Assembly: GCA_044226205.1 (NCBI GenBank)
Contig: JBGAHL010000014.1
Span: 1-64,000 of the forward strand
DNA length: 64,000 nt
Source: M3007 sp044226205
GTDB lineage: Bacteria; Bacteroidota; Bacteroidia; Chitinophagales; Saprospiraceae
Reading direction: 5' to 3'
Shown here: positions 7,519 to 16,169 of the stretch, piece by piece
Numbering within the stretch: the stretch's first letter is position 1
How the letters are laid out: the number at the start of each line of letters is the position of its first letter
Position numbers and translations under genes: made by a program
The notes under the pieces: generated by a model
The model's database searches: none
Told to the model about the DNA's origin: nothing
What the model saw: the letters and a program-made list of their open reading frames with translations, nothing else

Positions 7519-8514
7519 TCAAGAAGCACCTTTTCTCCACTTCCGCCACAGCCAAACCCCAGCAAACAGCAGCAAAATCGGTAAAATAACCATTCCGATC
7601 AACGACACGCCCAGCCACGAAATGCCTACACCGCCTACCTCGAACGGGCTGTCGAAGCGACGTCCGCTCAATTGCCATTCGGAAGGATCGCTCCCCGCCA
7701 GCCCGTCGATAGCCGCGTACAAACCCGCCGAGCCTTCTATGATCGCCTTGAAATCAAACCTGTTCAAGGGCCTGCCGTAAGTCACTACCAGATTGTCGGC
7801 CGGCTCAGGCGTCAAATCCCGGAAGCGCCGCACGATCAGTCGCCTTTTTTCATCAACCTGATACACACTGTCGGGCCACAGCCCGTCCACATCGTCCCAA
7901 TCCAGGCCGTCCATCCATTGAAGACACAATAGGCCCTCCCCGATCGGATGCTGCCAGCTGGCGCCGGTTTCGAGTACGTACACAAAAGCATTCGGCTCCT
8001 TGTGCCGGTAGCCCTGTCGCACCATGGCGTCGTTGGTATTCACGATAAAATACACCTCGATCAGGGTGGTGTCGTGCGGGGCGAACTGCATATCCCACAC
8101 ATACCAACGGCCAAAATCAGGGTCGGGACTGCCGAGCGTGACGCTGACGGGGCGCCCGCCGACCGCTACCTGTAGCGCCGCCAGGGAATCGAAGCGGTAG
8201 TCCAGCGCCAATCCGCCGATATCGCTGCTGCCCTCCGCCGGCCAAAGCGGGTAGCCGGTTTTCATCCGAACAGGCGCCGCGCCCTCGTTGACCATCCAGT
8301 AGCGGCCCTTCACTACCGCGAAGCCGGGGTAGGCTTGTATAAAAACCGCTTCACGCGCCATGCGGATGCGCCCGACGGCAGAACTGTCTTCCGGGAAAAA
8401 AGGCTTGAACATACCGTTGCCGCCGGCAATGTACAGGCCGGGTTGCGCGATGTTGGCCAGCAAAACAGCGCGCAGCAACAGCGCCGTCAACAAAAGAGAA
8501 TACCGCTTGTGCAT
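7519..8514 (-). CDS. Envelope protein with signal peptide and C-terminal membrane anchor
   Basis: 331 residues. An N-terminal signal sequence (RYSLLLTALLLRAVLLANIAQPG) is followed by a long extracytoplasmic domain containing EAVFIQAYPGFAVVKGRYWMVN, which loosely resembles DUF4424-type proteins. A single membrane helix near the C-terminus (SLIGMVILPILLLFAGVWLW) ends in the basic tail RKWRKGAS. Normal G+C content resumes here, so this is core flank. It is divergent from the lipoprotein gene at 8552. Function unknown. Confidence 0.6.
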   Translation of the reverse strand: MHKRYSLLLTALLLRAVLLANIAQPGLYIAGGNGMFKPFFPEDSSAVGRIRMAREAVFIQAYPGFAVVKGRYWMVNEGAAPVRMKTGYPLWPAEGSSDIGGLALDYRFDSLAALQVAVGGRPVSVTLGSPDPDFGRWYVWDMQFAPHDTTLIEVYFIVNTNDAMVRQGYRHKEPNAFVYVLETGASWQHPIGEGLLCLQWMDGLDWDDVDGLWPDSVYQVDEKRRLIVRRFRDLTPEPADNLVVTYGRPLNRFDFKAIIEGSAGLYAAIDGLAGSDPSEWQLSGRRFDSPFEVGGVGISWLGVSLIGMVILPILLLFAGVWLWRKWRKGAS

Positions 8515-8551
8515 GGTACAAGAAACGGCTTTTCAGCCGCATTTTTGTACC

Positions 8552-9274
8552 ATGAAATACTGTTTGCCTTTTTGCCTGCTCCTCCTGCTTGCAGCCTGCA
8601 CCGGCGGCCGCCGTGATATTCGGGCCTTTTATTTTCCCGCCGAAAATCTCGCCGGCGGCAAGGTGTACGAATACGCTTCCACCGAAAGCGACTCTATCCC
8701 GCCCGACTACTGGTATTTCCGGTCCATCAGGGCCGACAGCGGGCTTTTTCTCGTCGGCACCTACTACGACGCTTCTTTTCAGGTGGGTCAAATCGTGCGG
8801 GAAAAAATCGACCGCAGCGGCAGTCAGGTCCGCGATTATTTCCTCTATTTCCCCGACAGCAGCGGGCAACGCAACATTCGGGTGGCCGCCCGCCTGGAAT
8901 CGCCCGATGTGTTTCCTTTTTCGGTCAAAGACTCCAGCGGCGTGTACCTGTTCAGCCTGAAACTGCAACAGCCCGGCGATGCAGGCGTCATTTACCTCAT
9001 CCGCAACCGCCGCTACCTGGGCGATGCGCCGGATTTTGAATTTCAGGGAAAAAAATACCCCTGCATCCGTTTCAGCCTCCGCGAAGCCATCGGCAAATCG
9101 GCCGAAGGCGACGCGGAAACCGAAAGCAGGGGCGAAGAATGGTACGCCGAAGGGCTCGGCCTGGTGTACTACCGCAAGGAGACGGGCAGCAAGGGCCTGA
9201 TCCGACAGGAATACCACCTGCGCGACATCATTACGATGGACGAACTGGAACGGCGGGCGCGACCGCAACGGTAG
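8552..9274 (+). CDS. Hypothetical lipoprotein
   Basis: 240 residues from the ATG at 8552; the longer in-frame reading would overlap the divergent gene. The start has a lipoprotein signal (FCLLLLLAACTGG, lipobox Cys about residue 14). The mature part is rich in beta strands (YYDASFQVGQIVREKIDRSG, YFLYFPDSSGQRN) and probably sits in the periplasm or outer membrane. No family recognised. It ends at a 28-bp-arm inverted repeat that may serve as terminator. Confidence 0.6.
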   Translation: MKYCLPFCLLLLLAACTGGRRDIRAFYFPAENLAGGKVYEYASTESDSIPPDYWYFRSIRADSGLFLVGTYYDASFQVGQIVREKIDRSGSQVRDYFLYFPDSSGQRNIRVAARLESPDVFPFSVKDSSGVYLFSLKLQQPGDAGVIYLIRNRRYLGDAPDFEFQGKKYPCIRFSLREAIGKSAEGDAETESRGEEWYAEGLGLVYYRKETGSKGLIRQEYHLRDIITMDELERRARPQR

Positions 9275-9350
9275 GTTTTTACCGCAAAGGCGCAAAGACG
9301 CAAAGAGTTCGCGAATTTCTTCGCGCCTTTGCGCCTTAGCGGTTAAAACC
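9274..9350. repeat. Inverted repeat of the AAGGCGCAAAGACGC type
   Basis: Two imperfect 28-bp arms (9274-9301 and 9323-9350) built from GCAAAGGCGCAAAG-type words. They lie between convergent genes and could form a bidirectional terminator. A related palindromic stretch occurs at about 23607-23660. Such words are scattered in many environmental genomes. Confidence 0.5.
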
Positions 9351-9365
9351 TGCAAGCGGATAAAT

Positions 9366-10760
9366 TCAAAACTCGTCGCCAAAGGCAAAATCGGGCCGGC
9401 GCTCGGTCCAGCGTCCTCTGGTGAAATCGGGGAAGGCCTGCGGGCTGCTGCCCGTCGCGATCGAGGCTTCCGACAAGGGCGTGATGGCCAGCCAGGTGGC
9501 GGCGTCGTACACGTCGATCTGGGGCGCCTGATTGCGTTTGGCGCTTTCGATGAAGTGGTGGAAGACGAAATAATCCATGCCGCCGTGCCCCGCGCCTTCG
9601 GCTTGTGCGCCATAGCGTTTCCAGAGCGGGTGGTCGTATTTGTCGAGCCAGGCCTGCGCCGCCTCCCAGCTGTGCGGCTTGGTTTGCCCTTCGAGCAGCA
9701 GGCTCCTGTTCACGTCCATCCAGATGCCCTTCGTGCCTTGCACGCGGAAACCCAGCGAGTAAGGGCGCGGCAGGCCGGTGTCGTGCGAGAGGAGGAGCGT
9801 TTCGCCGTTGGCGGTTTTGATAATGGTGGTGACCACGTCGCCGAGGTTGAACTGTACGGAGGCGTTCGGGTGGTCGGGGCCGCCTTTCGGGTGATTGACG
9901 ATGTAATTGTGCAGGCCGCGCGCCTTGCTGGCGGTGGAGGTCAGGTAAAGGAAGCGGTTGCCGCGGTTGATGTTTGCCATCATGGCCACAGGCCCCACGC
10001 CGTGGGTCGGGTAGAGGTCGCCGTTGCGGTGCACGGAGTGTTTGGTGCGCCATTTTGCCTCCGAAAATCCTTTTTCACCAAACTCGACGCCCGAGTCGTA
10101 GGGCGTGAGGCCGTCGTTGAATTTCACGCCGCGCAGATCATGCTGGTAGCCGCCTTCGAGGTGCATGAGTTCGCCGAACAGACCTTCGCGCACCATTTGC
10201 AGCACGGCCATCACGTCGCGGCGGTAGCACACATTTTCCATAAAAATCAGGTGCGTGCCCGTTTCCTCGTGTGTGTTGACGAGTTGCCAGCACTCGTCGA
10301 GCGAAAACCCGCCGCCGACCTCGGTAGCCGTGTATTTGCCCGCTTTCATGGCCGCGACCGCCTGTTGGGTGTGCCATTCCCAGGGCGAAGCGATGACGAC
10401 GGCATCCACGTTTTTGTCGGCCACGAGGCGCAGGTAATCGAAGTTGCCCTGATCGTACACGGCCGGTTTCTTTTTGCCCTTGTCGGCGATCATTTTGAGG
10501 CAGGAGGCGATCATGCCGGGATCGGGATCGGCGATGGCGACCACTTCGCAATCGTCGCGGAGCAAGGCCTCGTTCACGTGGTCCTGACCGCGCAAACCCA
10601 CGCCGATAAAACCCAGGTTGAGTTTGGATTTGAATGCCCGGGGTGTTGGCGGCAGGGCAGCGGTTTCGGTGGCGGCGTCCAGAATTTTCGGAGCGGCGAG
10701 CGCGGCGCCAGTGAGGGCGGCGCTTTGCAGGAATTTGCGACGGTTGAGTTTAGTGGACAT
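9366..10760 (-). CDS. Tat-exported Gfo/Idh/MocA-family protein, GH109-like glycosidase
   Basis: 464 residues. The N-terminus has a twin-arginine signal (NRRKFLQSAALTGAALAAP), so it is exported folded, probably with bound nucleotide. Residues about 48-60 are a Rossmann GxGxxG region (LGFIGVGLRGQDHV). Downstream, FMENVCYRRDVMAVLQMVRE, GGYQHDLRG and GDLYPTHGVGPV match the NAD-dependent GH109 glycosidase branch of this oxidoreductase family, which removes terminal GalNAc-type sugars by a redox mechanism. The substrate here is unknown. It stands alone between convergent and divergent genes. Confidence 0.8.
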   Translation of the reverse strand: MSTKLNRRKFLQSAALTGAALAAPKILDAATETAALPPTPRAFKSKLNLGFIGVGLRGQDHVNEALLRDDCEVVAIADPDPGMIASCLKMIADKGKKKPAVYDQGNFDYLRLVADKNVDAVVIASPWEWHTQQAVAAMKAGKYTATEVGGGFSLDECWQLVNTHEETGTHLIFMENVCYRRDVMAVLQMVREGLFGELMHLEGGYQHDLRGVKFNDGLTPYDSGVEFGEKGFSEAKWRTKHSVHRNGDLYPTHGVGPVAMMANINRGNRFLYLTSTASKARGLHNYIVNHPKGGPDHPNASVQFNLGDVVTTIIKTANGETLLLSHDTGLPRPYSLGFRVQGTKGIWMDVNRSLLLEGQTKPHSWEAAQAWLDKYDHPLWKRYGAQAEGAGHGGMDYFVFHHFIESAKRNQAPQIDVYDAATWLAITPLSEASIATGSSPQAFPDFTRGRWTERRPDFAFGDEF

Positions 10761-10897
10761 AGGGCGGTATTTTTTAGGGCGAAAAATGGGTTAACTTTTT
10801 AAAAAAAATCAATTTTTAAAAAGCCCCTTTTCCCGTTGTGTATTTTTCGAACATCCGGCATCCTGAAACCCGTACTGATTTTTCAAACCAAACCTGT

Positions 10898-12946
10898 ATG
10901 AAATACTTCTTCTTCCTGCTGCTCAGCTCCGCCCTGGCGGCGTTCCATCCCTTCTCCGCCGACACCCTCCTCACCGGAAAACTGACCGACGACCACGGCG
11001 AGGCACTCATCGGGGCCAATGTCAAGGTGCTCAAAGGCACTGAACTGGTGCGCGGCGGCATTACCGACTACGAAGGCGTCTACCGCCTTGAAATCGCTGC
11101 CGGCACCTACACCGTTGAATTCAGCTATACCGGCTACGAAACGCAGCGCATCACCGATGTGCAGGTATTGGCCGGAAAAATCACTTCGCTGAACGCCACG
11201 CTGAAAACCAGCGGAATGCTCGATGAAGTGGTCATCACCAGTTATAAAGTGCCCCTGATAGAACAGGATAGAATCGAAAGCGGCTCGATCCTGACGTCGG
11301 AGGAGATCCACCGTTCGCCCAAAGCTTCTCCGACCGTACGTGAAGAACGCGCCAAAAAAACAAAAGCCGCACCCGCAGGCAAAACCGAGGAAGTAACCAA
11401 GGATTACAGCTGGTCGGAAGCGCCCAAAACGCTCGGCGGAGAGCCTGCACGCGACGTCGCCCCTGCCAAACCGGCGGCAATATCCCCCGAGGAGTCCCGC
11501 TCCATGGTGTTTGAAGACAAAGAAGAACTTGCCGCGAAAGACGACATGGACGCCGACAAGCGACAGGGCACCTACGCCGAACCCGCACCCCATGCCGGCC
11601 TGCTCACCGCGGGCGAGTGGAACGACCTGCACAACTGGTCGAAACACTGGACCGACCTGCTGGCCGACGGCGAAATTGCGCCGTACGAAGACATGTACAA
11701 ATTTTATCCCCAAAACCGCTACGCCGTGCTGCTCCAGAATGAGCAGGAGTTCCCCATCGTGGACGCAGAAGTGAAACTGCTCGACCGCTCGGGCAATATC
11801 GTCTGGGAAGCCCGCACCGACAACGTGGGCCGCGCCGAATTGTGGGCCGACCTGTACACTCCCAGCGCGGGTGCACGCTCTCAGGAGGCTTCGACCGGCC
11901 TTAGCCTGATCACATTCGTTGGCGGCAAAAAATACACTTTCCCCACCACAAAACCCTTTTCCGAAGGACTCAATCGGCTGAAAATCAACCGCCCCTGCGG
12001 CGCCCCGAAAAACGTGGACATCGTCTGGGCTGTGGATGCCACGGGCTCCATGGGCGACGAGATCGAATACCTCAAAACCGAGGTGCTCGACGTGATCGGC
12101 CGCGTGCAACACAACAACCCCGACCTGTCGATCCGCATGGGAACGGTCTTCTACCGCGATCAGGGCGATGAATACCTGGTCAAAAGCAGCGGCCTCAGCC
12201 CCGACATCCGCCAGACGGTCGATTACATCGGCCAGCAGTACGCAGGCGGCGGCGGCGACTATCCCGAAGCCGTGCATTCGGCGCTCGAAGAAGCCATTTA
12301 CCGCCAGCCGTGGAGTGCCGACGCCGTGACGCGCATTTGTTTTCTGGTGCTCGACGCCAGCCCGCATCAAGACCCCGCCGTGATCGAAAGTTTGCAAAAA
12401 ACCATCCGCGAAGCCGCGCGAAAAGGCATTCGTATCGTGCCCGTCAGCGCCAGCGGCGTTCAGAAAGACACCGAGTTTTTGATGAAATTCTTCGGGCTGG
12501 CCACCAACGGCAGCTACGTTTTTCTCACCGATCATTCGGGCATCGGCGGCAAACACCTGGAACCCACCACCGACGAATACAAAGTGGAACTGCTCAACGA
12601 CCTGCTGGTGCGCCTCATCACGGAGTACAGCACCGTCGAAACCTGCGAGGGCAAATCCGCCATCCGTTTCGAAGACCCGCAAAATCAGCAGCAACAACAA
12701 GGCCCGAACTGGCAGGCGTTTTATTATCCCAACCCGGCCTCCGACCAGTTTACCCTCGAACTGCCCTGCACCGTTCAGTCCGTGACCCTTTACGATGCGG
12801 AAGGCAAGGCGGTTCGCAAACTGGAAAAGCCCCTGGAAGGCCGCAACACGGTGTTGGTCGCCGATTTGCCGGAAGGTTTTTATACCATCCGTATTCTTAA
12901 AGACGGCCGCATGCAAAGCGGCAAAATCATGGTTGTGAGGGGATGA
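10898..12946 (+). CDS. T9SS cargo: carboxypeptidase-regulatory-like domain plus vWA domain
   Basis: 682 residues from the ATG at 10898. A signal peptide (FFFLLLSSALAAFHPFSA) precedes a CarboxypepD_reg-like beta sandwich (LLTGKLTDDHGEALIGANVKV ... about residues 24-105). A low-complexity charged linker follows. The vWA domain begins near NVDIVWAVDATGSMGDE, with MIDAS D380-A-T-G-S and GGGGDYPEAVHSAL further on. The last 75 residues (YYPNPASDQFTLELP ... GFYTIRILKDGRM) are a T9SS C-terminal sorting domain. So it is secreted by the type IX system and likely surface-attached. Ligand unknown. Confidence 0.85.
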   Translation: MKYFFFLLLSSALAAFHPFSADTLLTGKLTDDHGEALIGANVKVLKGTELVRGGITDYEGVYRLEIAAGTYTVEFSYTGYETQRITDVQVLAGKITSLNATLKTSGMLDEVVITSYKVPLIEQDRIESGSILTSEEIHRSPKASPTVREERAKKTKAAPAGKTEEVTKDYSWSEAPKTLGGEPARDVAPAKPAAISPEESRSMVFEDKEELAAKDDMDADKRQGTYAEPAPHAGLLTAGEWNDLHNWSKHWTDLLADGEIAPYEDMYKFYPQNRYAVLLQNEQEFPIVDAEVKLLDRSGNIVWEARTDNVGRAELWADLYTPSAGARSQEASTGLSLITFVGGKKYTFPTTKPFSEGLNRLKINRPCGAPKNVDIVWAVDATGSMGDEIEYLKTEVLDVIGRVQHNNPDLSIRMGTVFYRDQGDEYLVKSSGLSPDIRQTVDYIGQQYAGGGGDYPEAVHSALEEAIYRQPWSADAVTRICFLVLDASPHQDPAVIESLQKTIREAARKGIRIVPVSASGVQKDTEFLMKFFGLATNGSYVFLTDHSGIGGKHLEPTTDEYKVELLNDLLVRLITEYSTVETCEGKSAIRFEDPQNQQQQQGPNWQAFYYPNPASDQFTLELPCTVQSVTLYDAEGKAVRKLEKPLEGRNTVLVADLPEGFYTIRILKDGRMQSGKIMVVRG

Positions 12947-12967
12947 TCAACCCGTGAGCGGGCGTTG

Positions 12968-13096
12968 GAGGCTGTCTCACAAGTCCTTTTCGCGGTCAAC
13001 TGACGGGGTGACTCCAAAGTCACCCCGTCAGTAATAACCCGAATGCGATATATTATTTGCTATCCTATTCAAGAATGCTACTTATGAGACAGCCTC
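12968..13096. mobile_element. MITE-like element, copy 1
   Basis: A 129-bp element bounded by terminal inverted repeats (GAGGCTGTCTCA ... TGAGACAGCCTC), the type of end seen on IS5/IS1182-like elements. Inside is a perfect 15-bp-arm palindrome (12999-13032, loop CCAA). It encodes nothing. The flanks GCGTT and AACGC are themselves complementary, as if it entered the loop of a palindromic site. A second copy lies at 31090-31236. Confidence 0.75.
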
Positions 13097-13109
13097 AACG
13101 CTTGTCTTT

Positions 13110-13721
13110 TTAAAAAATCAGCAACAAAACCACGCCCAACACGATGCCTGCAATAGCAGCTGCCAGCGCGAATTTGGCGAGCGCATCCCAGCGGTAGTTT
13201 TGTTCGAGGCGCATCTTGCGCAGGGCTACGGCTGCAAACAATACGGCAATCGGGCCGATAAAAAGGCCGGCATAAGGCGCGAGCCCCAGTAAACCCAACA
13301 GGAGCGCAGTCAGGGCAATGGATTTGATTTTGCCAGCCCGGAGCCATTTATACACACCGATCCCGAACAATGCCAGCCCGAACAGCGCGACGAGTCCGGC
13401 AAGGATAAACAGGGGAATGATAACCGTCAGAGAAGCCAGCATCGTGAGCAATATGGCGCTACCCATCACAGCCAGGCCCCAGCGCATGTACCGGCCCCAG
13501 AGCGGGCGCACGGCTTCTTCCACAACACGGTGCTGTGGTCGTTCGATTTTTTTTCGTTGAAAAAATATGGGACTGTGTATTCGTGCAGGTTTGTATTCCG
13601 CACTTCGATCCTGAAAATCAGCAATTTGGGTCAACCATTGCGCGGCGGTCGCCTCGGTCATGGCGGGCATTTCCGCACGAAAACCGAGGATCAAAAAGAA
13701 TAGCCAGCTGGTTTTTTTCAT
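13110..13721 (-). CDS. Multi-pass inner-membrane protein of unknown function
   Basis: 203 residues. An N-terminal hydrophobic signal (SWLFFLILGF) and a soluble stretch to about residue 75 (with IFFQRKKIERPQHRVVEE) are followed by about five hydrophobic helices from residue 80 to the end, the last being LAKFALAAAIAGIVLGVVLLLIF minus its first residues. The pattern fits a small membrane protein with a periplasmic N-terminal segment. I do not recognise a family. Its 3' end abuts MITE copy 1. Confidence 0.6.
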   Translation of the reverse strand: MKKTSWLFFLILGFRAEMPAMTEATAAQWLTQIADFQDRSAEYKPARIHSPIFFQRKKIERPQHRVVEEAVRPLWGRYMRWGLAVMGSAILLTMLASLTVIIPLFILAGLVALFGLALFGIGVYKWLRAGKIKSIALTALLLGLLGLAPYAGLFIGPIAVLFAAVALRKMRLEQNYRWDALAKFALAAAIAGIVLGVVLLLIF

Positions 13722-13823
13722 GGTTTGAATGAATTAATTCTTCCAAAATTCATAAAAAATATTGCCGCGGACAACTCTTTCTTCACTCGGGAGCGCCAAC
13801 GAATGGAACAACCATAATTTTCC

Positions 13824-14303
13824 ATGCACAGCGCATTTAAAACCCTCTTGCCGGCCGCACTCCTGATCGTTCTGAACGGGCTTTCATCCTGCGGTTACCG
13901 GGTAGTTTTAAATACCCAAAAACCCAACGCTTCGCCAAATGCGTCTGCGCCACTTGCATTTTTCCGCGACGACTTTAAAGCGCGCCTTGACAGCGCCCGG
14001 CAATCGGGCAAGCCGGTGTTCCTTGATTTTTACACCGATTGGTGCGGCCCGTGCAAGGTGATGGATCGCGACGTGTTTCCCGATCGCCAATTGGCCGATT
14101 TTTTCAACAGCAATTTTATCTGTTTAAAAATCAACACGGAAAAAGGCGAAGGGCCGGCCCTGGCACGCCTTTACAACATCGAGGCATACCCGACCATGAT
14201 TTTTCTTGATAAAGAAGGGCAGGAACGCAAGCGGATCATCGGCCTCACCACGGCCGGGCAGTTGAAAAAAAGCGGACGGAATGTGCTGCGCGGCAAAAAG
14301 TAA
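13824..14303 (+). CDS. Thioredoxin-fold lipoprotein
   Basis: 159 residues. The lipoprotein signal ends LNGLSSCG with lipobox Cys23. After a short linker comes a thioredoxin domain with FYTDWCGPCKVM (C74, C77) and the cis-proline loop IEAYPTMIF. The domain resembles thioredoxin-like disulphide reductases of the DsbD-gamma/Thioredoxin_7 kind, acting in the periplasm on the lipid-anchored side. Four other thioredoxin-motif proteins lie within 12 kb. Reductase or oxidase direction cannot be read from sequence. Confidence 0.8.
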   Translation: MHSAFKTLLPAALLIVLNGLSSCGYRVVLNTQKPNASPNASAPLAFFRDDFKARLDSARQSGKPVFLDFYTDWCGPCKVMDRDVFPDRQLADFFNSNFICLKINTEKGEGPALARLYNIEAYPTMIFLDKEGQERKRIIGLTTAGQLKKSGRNVLRGKK

Positions 14304-14323
14304 AGGCACGCATTTACGCAGAT

Positions 14324-15295
14324 TCACTCCATGCGGTACAAAACGCCCTCGAAGCTCACCCAGGCGGCGCCGTCGGCGGTCGTCAGTCGCAGGTTGTCGG
14401 CCAGACCCAGATGAAGGTCGTGCCGGTCGCGGTCAGTTGTGGAGAAGCGGGCTGTTTTGTCTCCGAGGCGCAGTTCGTATTGTTTGATGAGCCGGCTTTT
14501 ATAATTCGGGTAATCGAGTTGCGTGCCGCCCGACAGGTATTCCACCTCTTGAAGCGAACCCTTGGTGTCGGTGATCAGGCCTTCGGGGTGCACGGGCAAA
14601 GCGGGCGCCGCCGGCGGGAAACGCTTTTTCAGGGGCTCGATGTCTTCGTCGAAGTACGTGAGCGGCGACCAGGCGGCGCGACTTCCGTCGGGCGCGGTTG
14701 CCAGTACGAACCAGGCGCCGCCGGGTGTCCAGTCGAGCCAGCGGCCTTGTTTGCAGTGGTCGAGCGCGGCATCGAAGGCGAGGGTGTAATTGTCGCGCAG
14801 CTCGTCGAATGTCATCTCGTCCAGCGGCAGTTTGCTGGGGAAAAACTTGTCGTCGTACACGGGAATTTCGCCCACAATGGTCATTCTTTCAGGATTGACA
14901 ATGGCGAAATGCCGCCAGAGCAAGATCAGCAGTTGTCCGTCGAGCATCCCGAACGAGGCGCCGGACACCAGACGTGATTCGGGCACCAGCAAACGTTTCA
15001 CGACCTTGCCTTGCTGGTCGAGCCGGAAAATACCGGCTTCTGCCTCCTCCCTTTCATACGGGGTACGCGGCTGCGCAACCGTTTGCCTGAACGCGAGCAC
15101 GTACACGGCTTCTCCCGGCGAATCGATAAAAAAAGAATACAGTCCGAACCCGCTGTCGAGCGCCACGGGCTCGATCCGCATGGCCGGATTGTCGGAGGCT
15201 GGAAACTGCGGCCAGGCCCGGGCGGATTCGGGCGTTTTTTTGTTGCCGCAGCCGAAAATGAAGGAGAAAAGGGACATGACCAGCAGGTGTTTCAT
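14324..15295 (-). CDS. Hypothetical lipoprotein
   Basis: 323 residues. The signal ends FSFIFGCGN, with lipobox Cys16. The mature protein has repeated beta-strand patterns (FGLYSFFIDSPGEAVYVLAF, FGMLDGQLLILLWRHFAIV) compatible with a beta-propeller-like fold, but no motif identifies a family. It starts 10 bases after the stop of the rhodanese-thioredoxin gene upstream and is probably co-transcribed with it, which suggests a periplasmic redox or sulphur setting. Confidence 0.6.
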   Translation of the reverse strand: MKHLLVMSLFSFIFGCGNKKTPESARAWPQFPASDNPAMRIEPVALDSGFGLYSFFIDSPGEAVYVLAFRQTVAQPRTPYEREEAEAGIFRLDQQGKVVKRLLVPESRLVSGASFGMLDGQLLILLWRHFAIVNPERMTIVGEIPVYDDKFFPSKLPLDEMTFDELRDNYTLAFDAALDHCKQGRWLDWTPGGAWFVLATAPDGSRAAWSPLTYFDEDIEPLKKRFPPAAPALPVHPEGLITDTKGSLQEVEYLSGGTQLDYPNYKSRLIKQYELRLGDKTARFSTTDRDRHDLHLGLADNLRLTTADGAAWVSFEGVLYRME

Positions 15296-15305
15296 GACAA
15301 GACAA

Positions 15306-16016
15306 TTAGATCGAGTTTAATTGCGCCACTACCCCGGCCTTATCGATAAAGCCTTCATTGCGCCATTGCTGGGCGCCGTTTTTGTAGATCAGCAGCACGG
15401 GAAGCGCATCGTTGCCCATAGTTTTCATCAGGTCCTGGTTGTCGTCGGCATTGATGCGAATCACCTCCACCCGGTCGGCCATTTCGGTTTTGATCTCTTC
15501 GAGGTAGGGCGCCATTTTTCGGCAGGGTCCGCACCAGTCGGCGTAAAAGTCCACGAGCACGAGTTTGTCGCTTTTCAGCAGGGCGTCGTAGTCGGCCTTG
15601 CTCATGCCGGCGGTTTTGGCGGGGTTGTCTTTGGTTTCCGGCAGGTTGGCGGCGCGCCATTTCAGGATGCCGCCTTCCAGATCGTGCACTTTAGAGAAGC
15701 CGGCAGCGCGAAACCAGATGGCAGCTTCGGCGCTGCGCCCCCCGCTGAGGCAATAAATAAAAACGGGTTTGGTTGGATCCAGTTTGCCGGCCATCTTCCC
15801 GAAACTGGCATCGTACCAGTCGATATTGACAGCGTTGGGCAAGTGCCCCTTGGCGTATTCTTCGGGTGTGCGGATGTCGATGAGTTGGGCGTTGGGGGTT
15901 GCTTGCAGTTTTTCGGAAAAAGCATTGGCAGAGAGCAAGGTCCCTTCGGTCCGGGGTTGGGTACAGGAAAGGGCCAGTCCGAACATGGCCAGGAGGAGAA
16001 AAGCGTATTTAAACAT
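15306..16016 (-). CDS. Rhodanese-thioredoxin fusion lipoprotein
   Basis: 236 residues. Lipobox Cys18 (FGLALSC). Residues about 28-125 form a rhodanese domain with active-site Cys89 in IYCLSGGRSAEA; residues about 135-236 form a thioredoxin with WCGPCRK (C162, C165) and the cis-proline loop DALPVLLIYK. The rhodanese would carry a persulphide and the thioredoxin could reduce it, coupling sulphane-sulphur handling to thiol redox at the membrane. The fusion is seen directly; its substrate is inferred. The following gene on the same strand is a lipoprotein 10 bases away. Confidence 0.85.
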   Translation of the reverse strand: MFKYAFLLLAMFGLALSCTQPRTEGTLLSANAFSEKLQATPNAQLIDIRTPEEYAKGHLPNAVNIDWYDASFGKMAGKLDPTKPVFIYCLSGGRSAEAAIWFRAAGFSKVHDLEGGILKWRAANLPETKDNPAKTAGMSKADYDALLKSDKLVLVDFYADWCGPCRKMAPYLEEIKTEMADRVEVIRINADDNQDLMKTMGNDALPVLLIYKNGAQQWRNEGFIDKAGVVAQLNSI

Positions 16017-16063
16017 GCGAAAATGAATGATTGTAGTTTGGTGTAAATAGTCCTTCGGGGCGA

Positions 16064-16143
16064 CAACCGCTTCGCGGTTGAATTTATCTCATCCCCTCCC
16101 GAAAGAAAAAACCGCCCGCCGCACTTCTCAGCACAACGGGCGG
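16064..16143 (-). terminator. Terminator of the EF-G paralogue, with a second small hairpin
   Basis: On the minus strand CCGCCCG (16143-16137) and CGGGCGG (16118-16112) form a stem followed by TTTTTTCTTTC, just after the EF-G-like stop. A second small hairpin, CAACCGC-TTC-GCGGTTG, lies at 16064-16080. Confidence 0.65.
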
Positions 16144-16169
16144 CATTTTTCAATCCTTTACTCCCCTTT

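Noticed and set aside
7376..7678. 100-codon minus-strand frame
   Set aside because: Overlaps the 7519-8514 gene out of frame and extends through motif copy B; composition is that of a shadow.
8351..9613. 420-codon minus-strand frame
   Set aside because: Covers the lipoprotein gene at 8552 in antisense and runs through the inverted repeat; no start context or domain.
10883..12916. 677-codon open frame on the minus strand
   Set aside because: It lies fully antisense to the T9SS vWA gene, which has clear domains; the shadow protein has only low-complexity composition caused by G+C-rich third positions.
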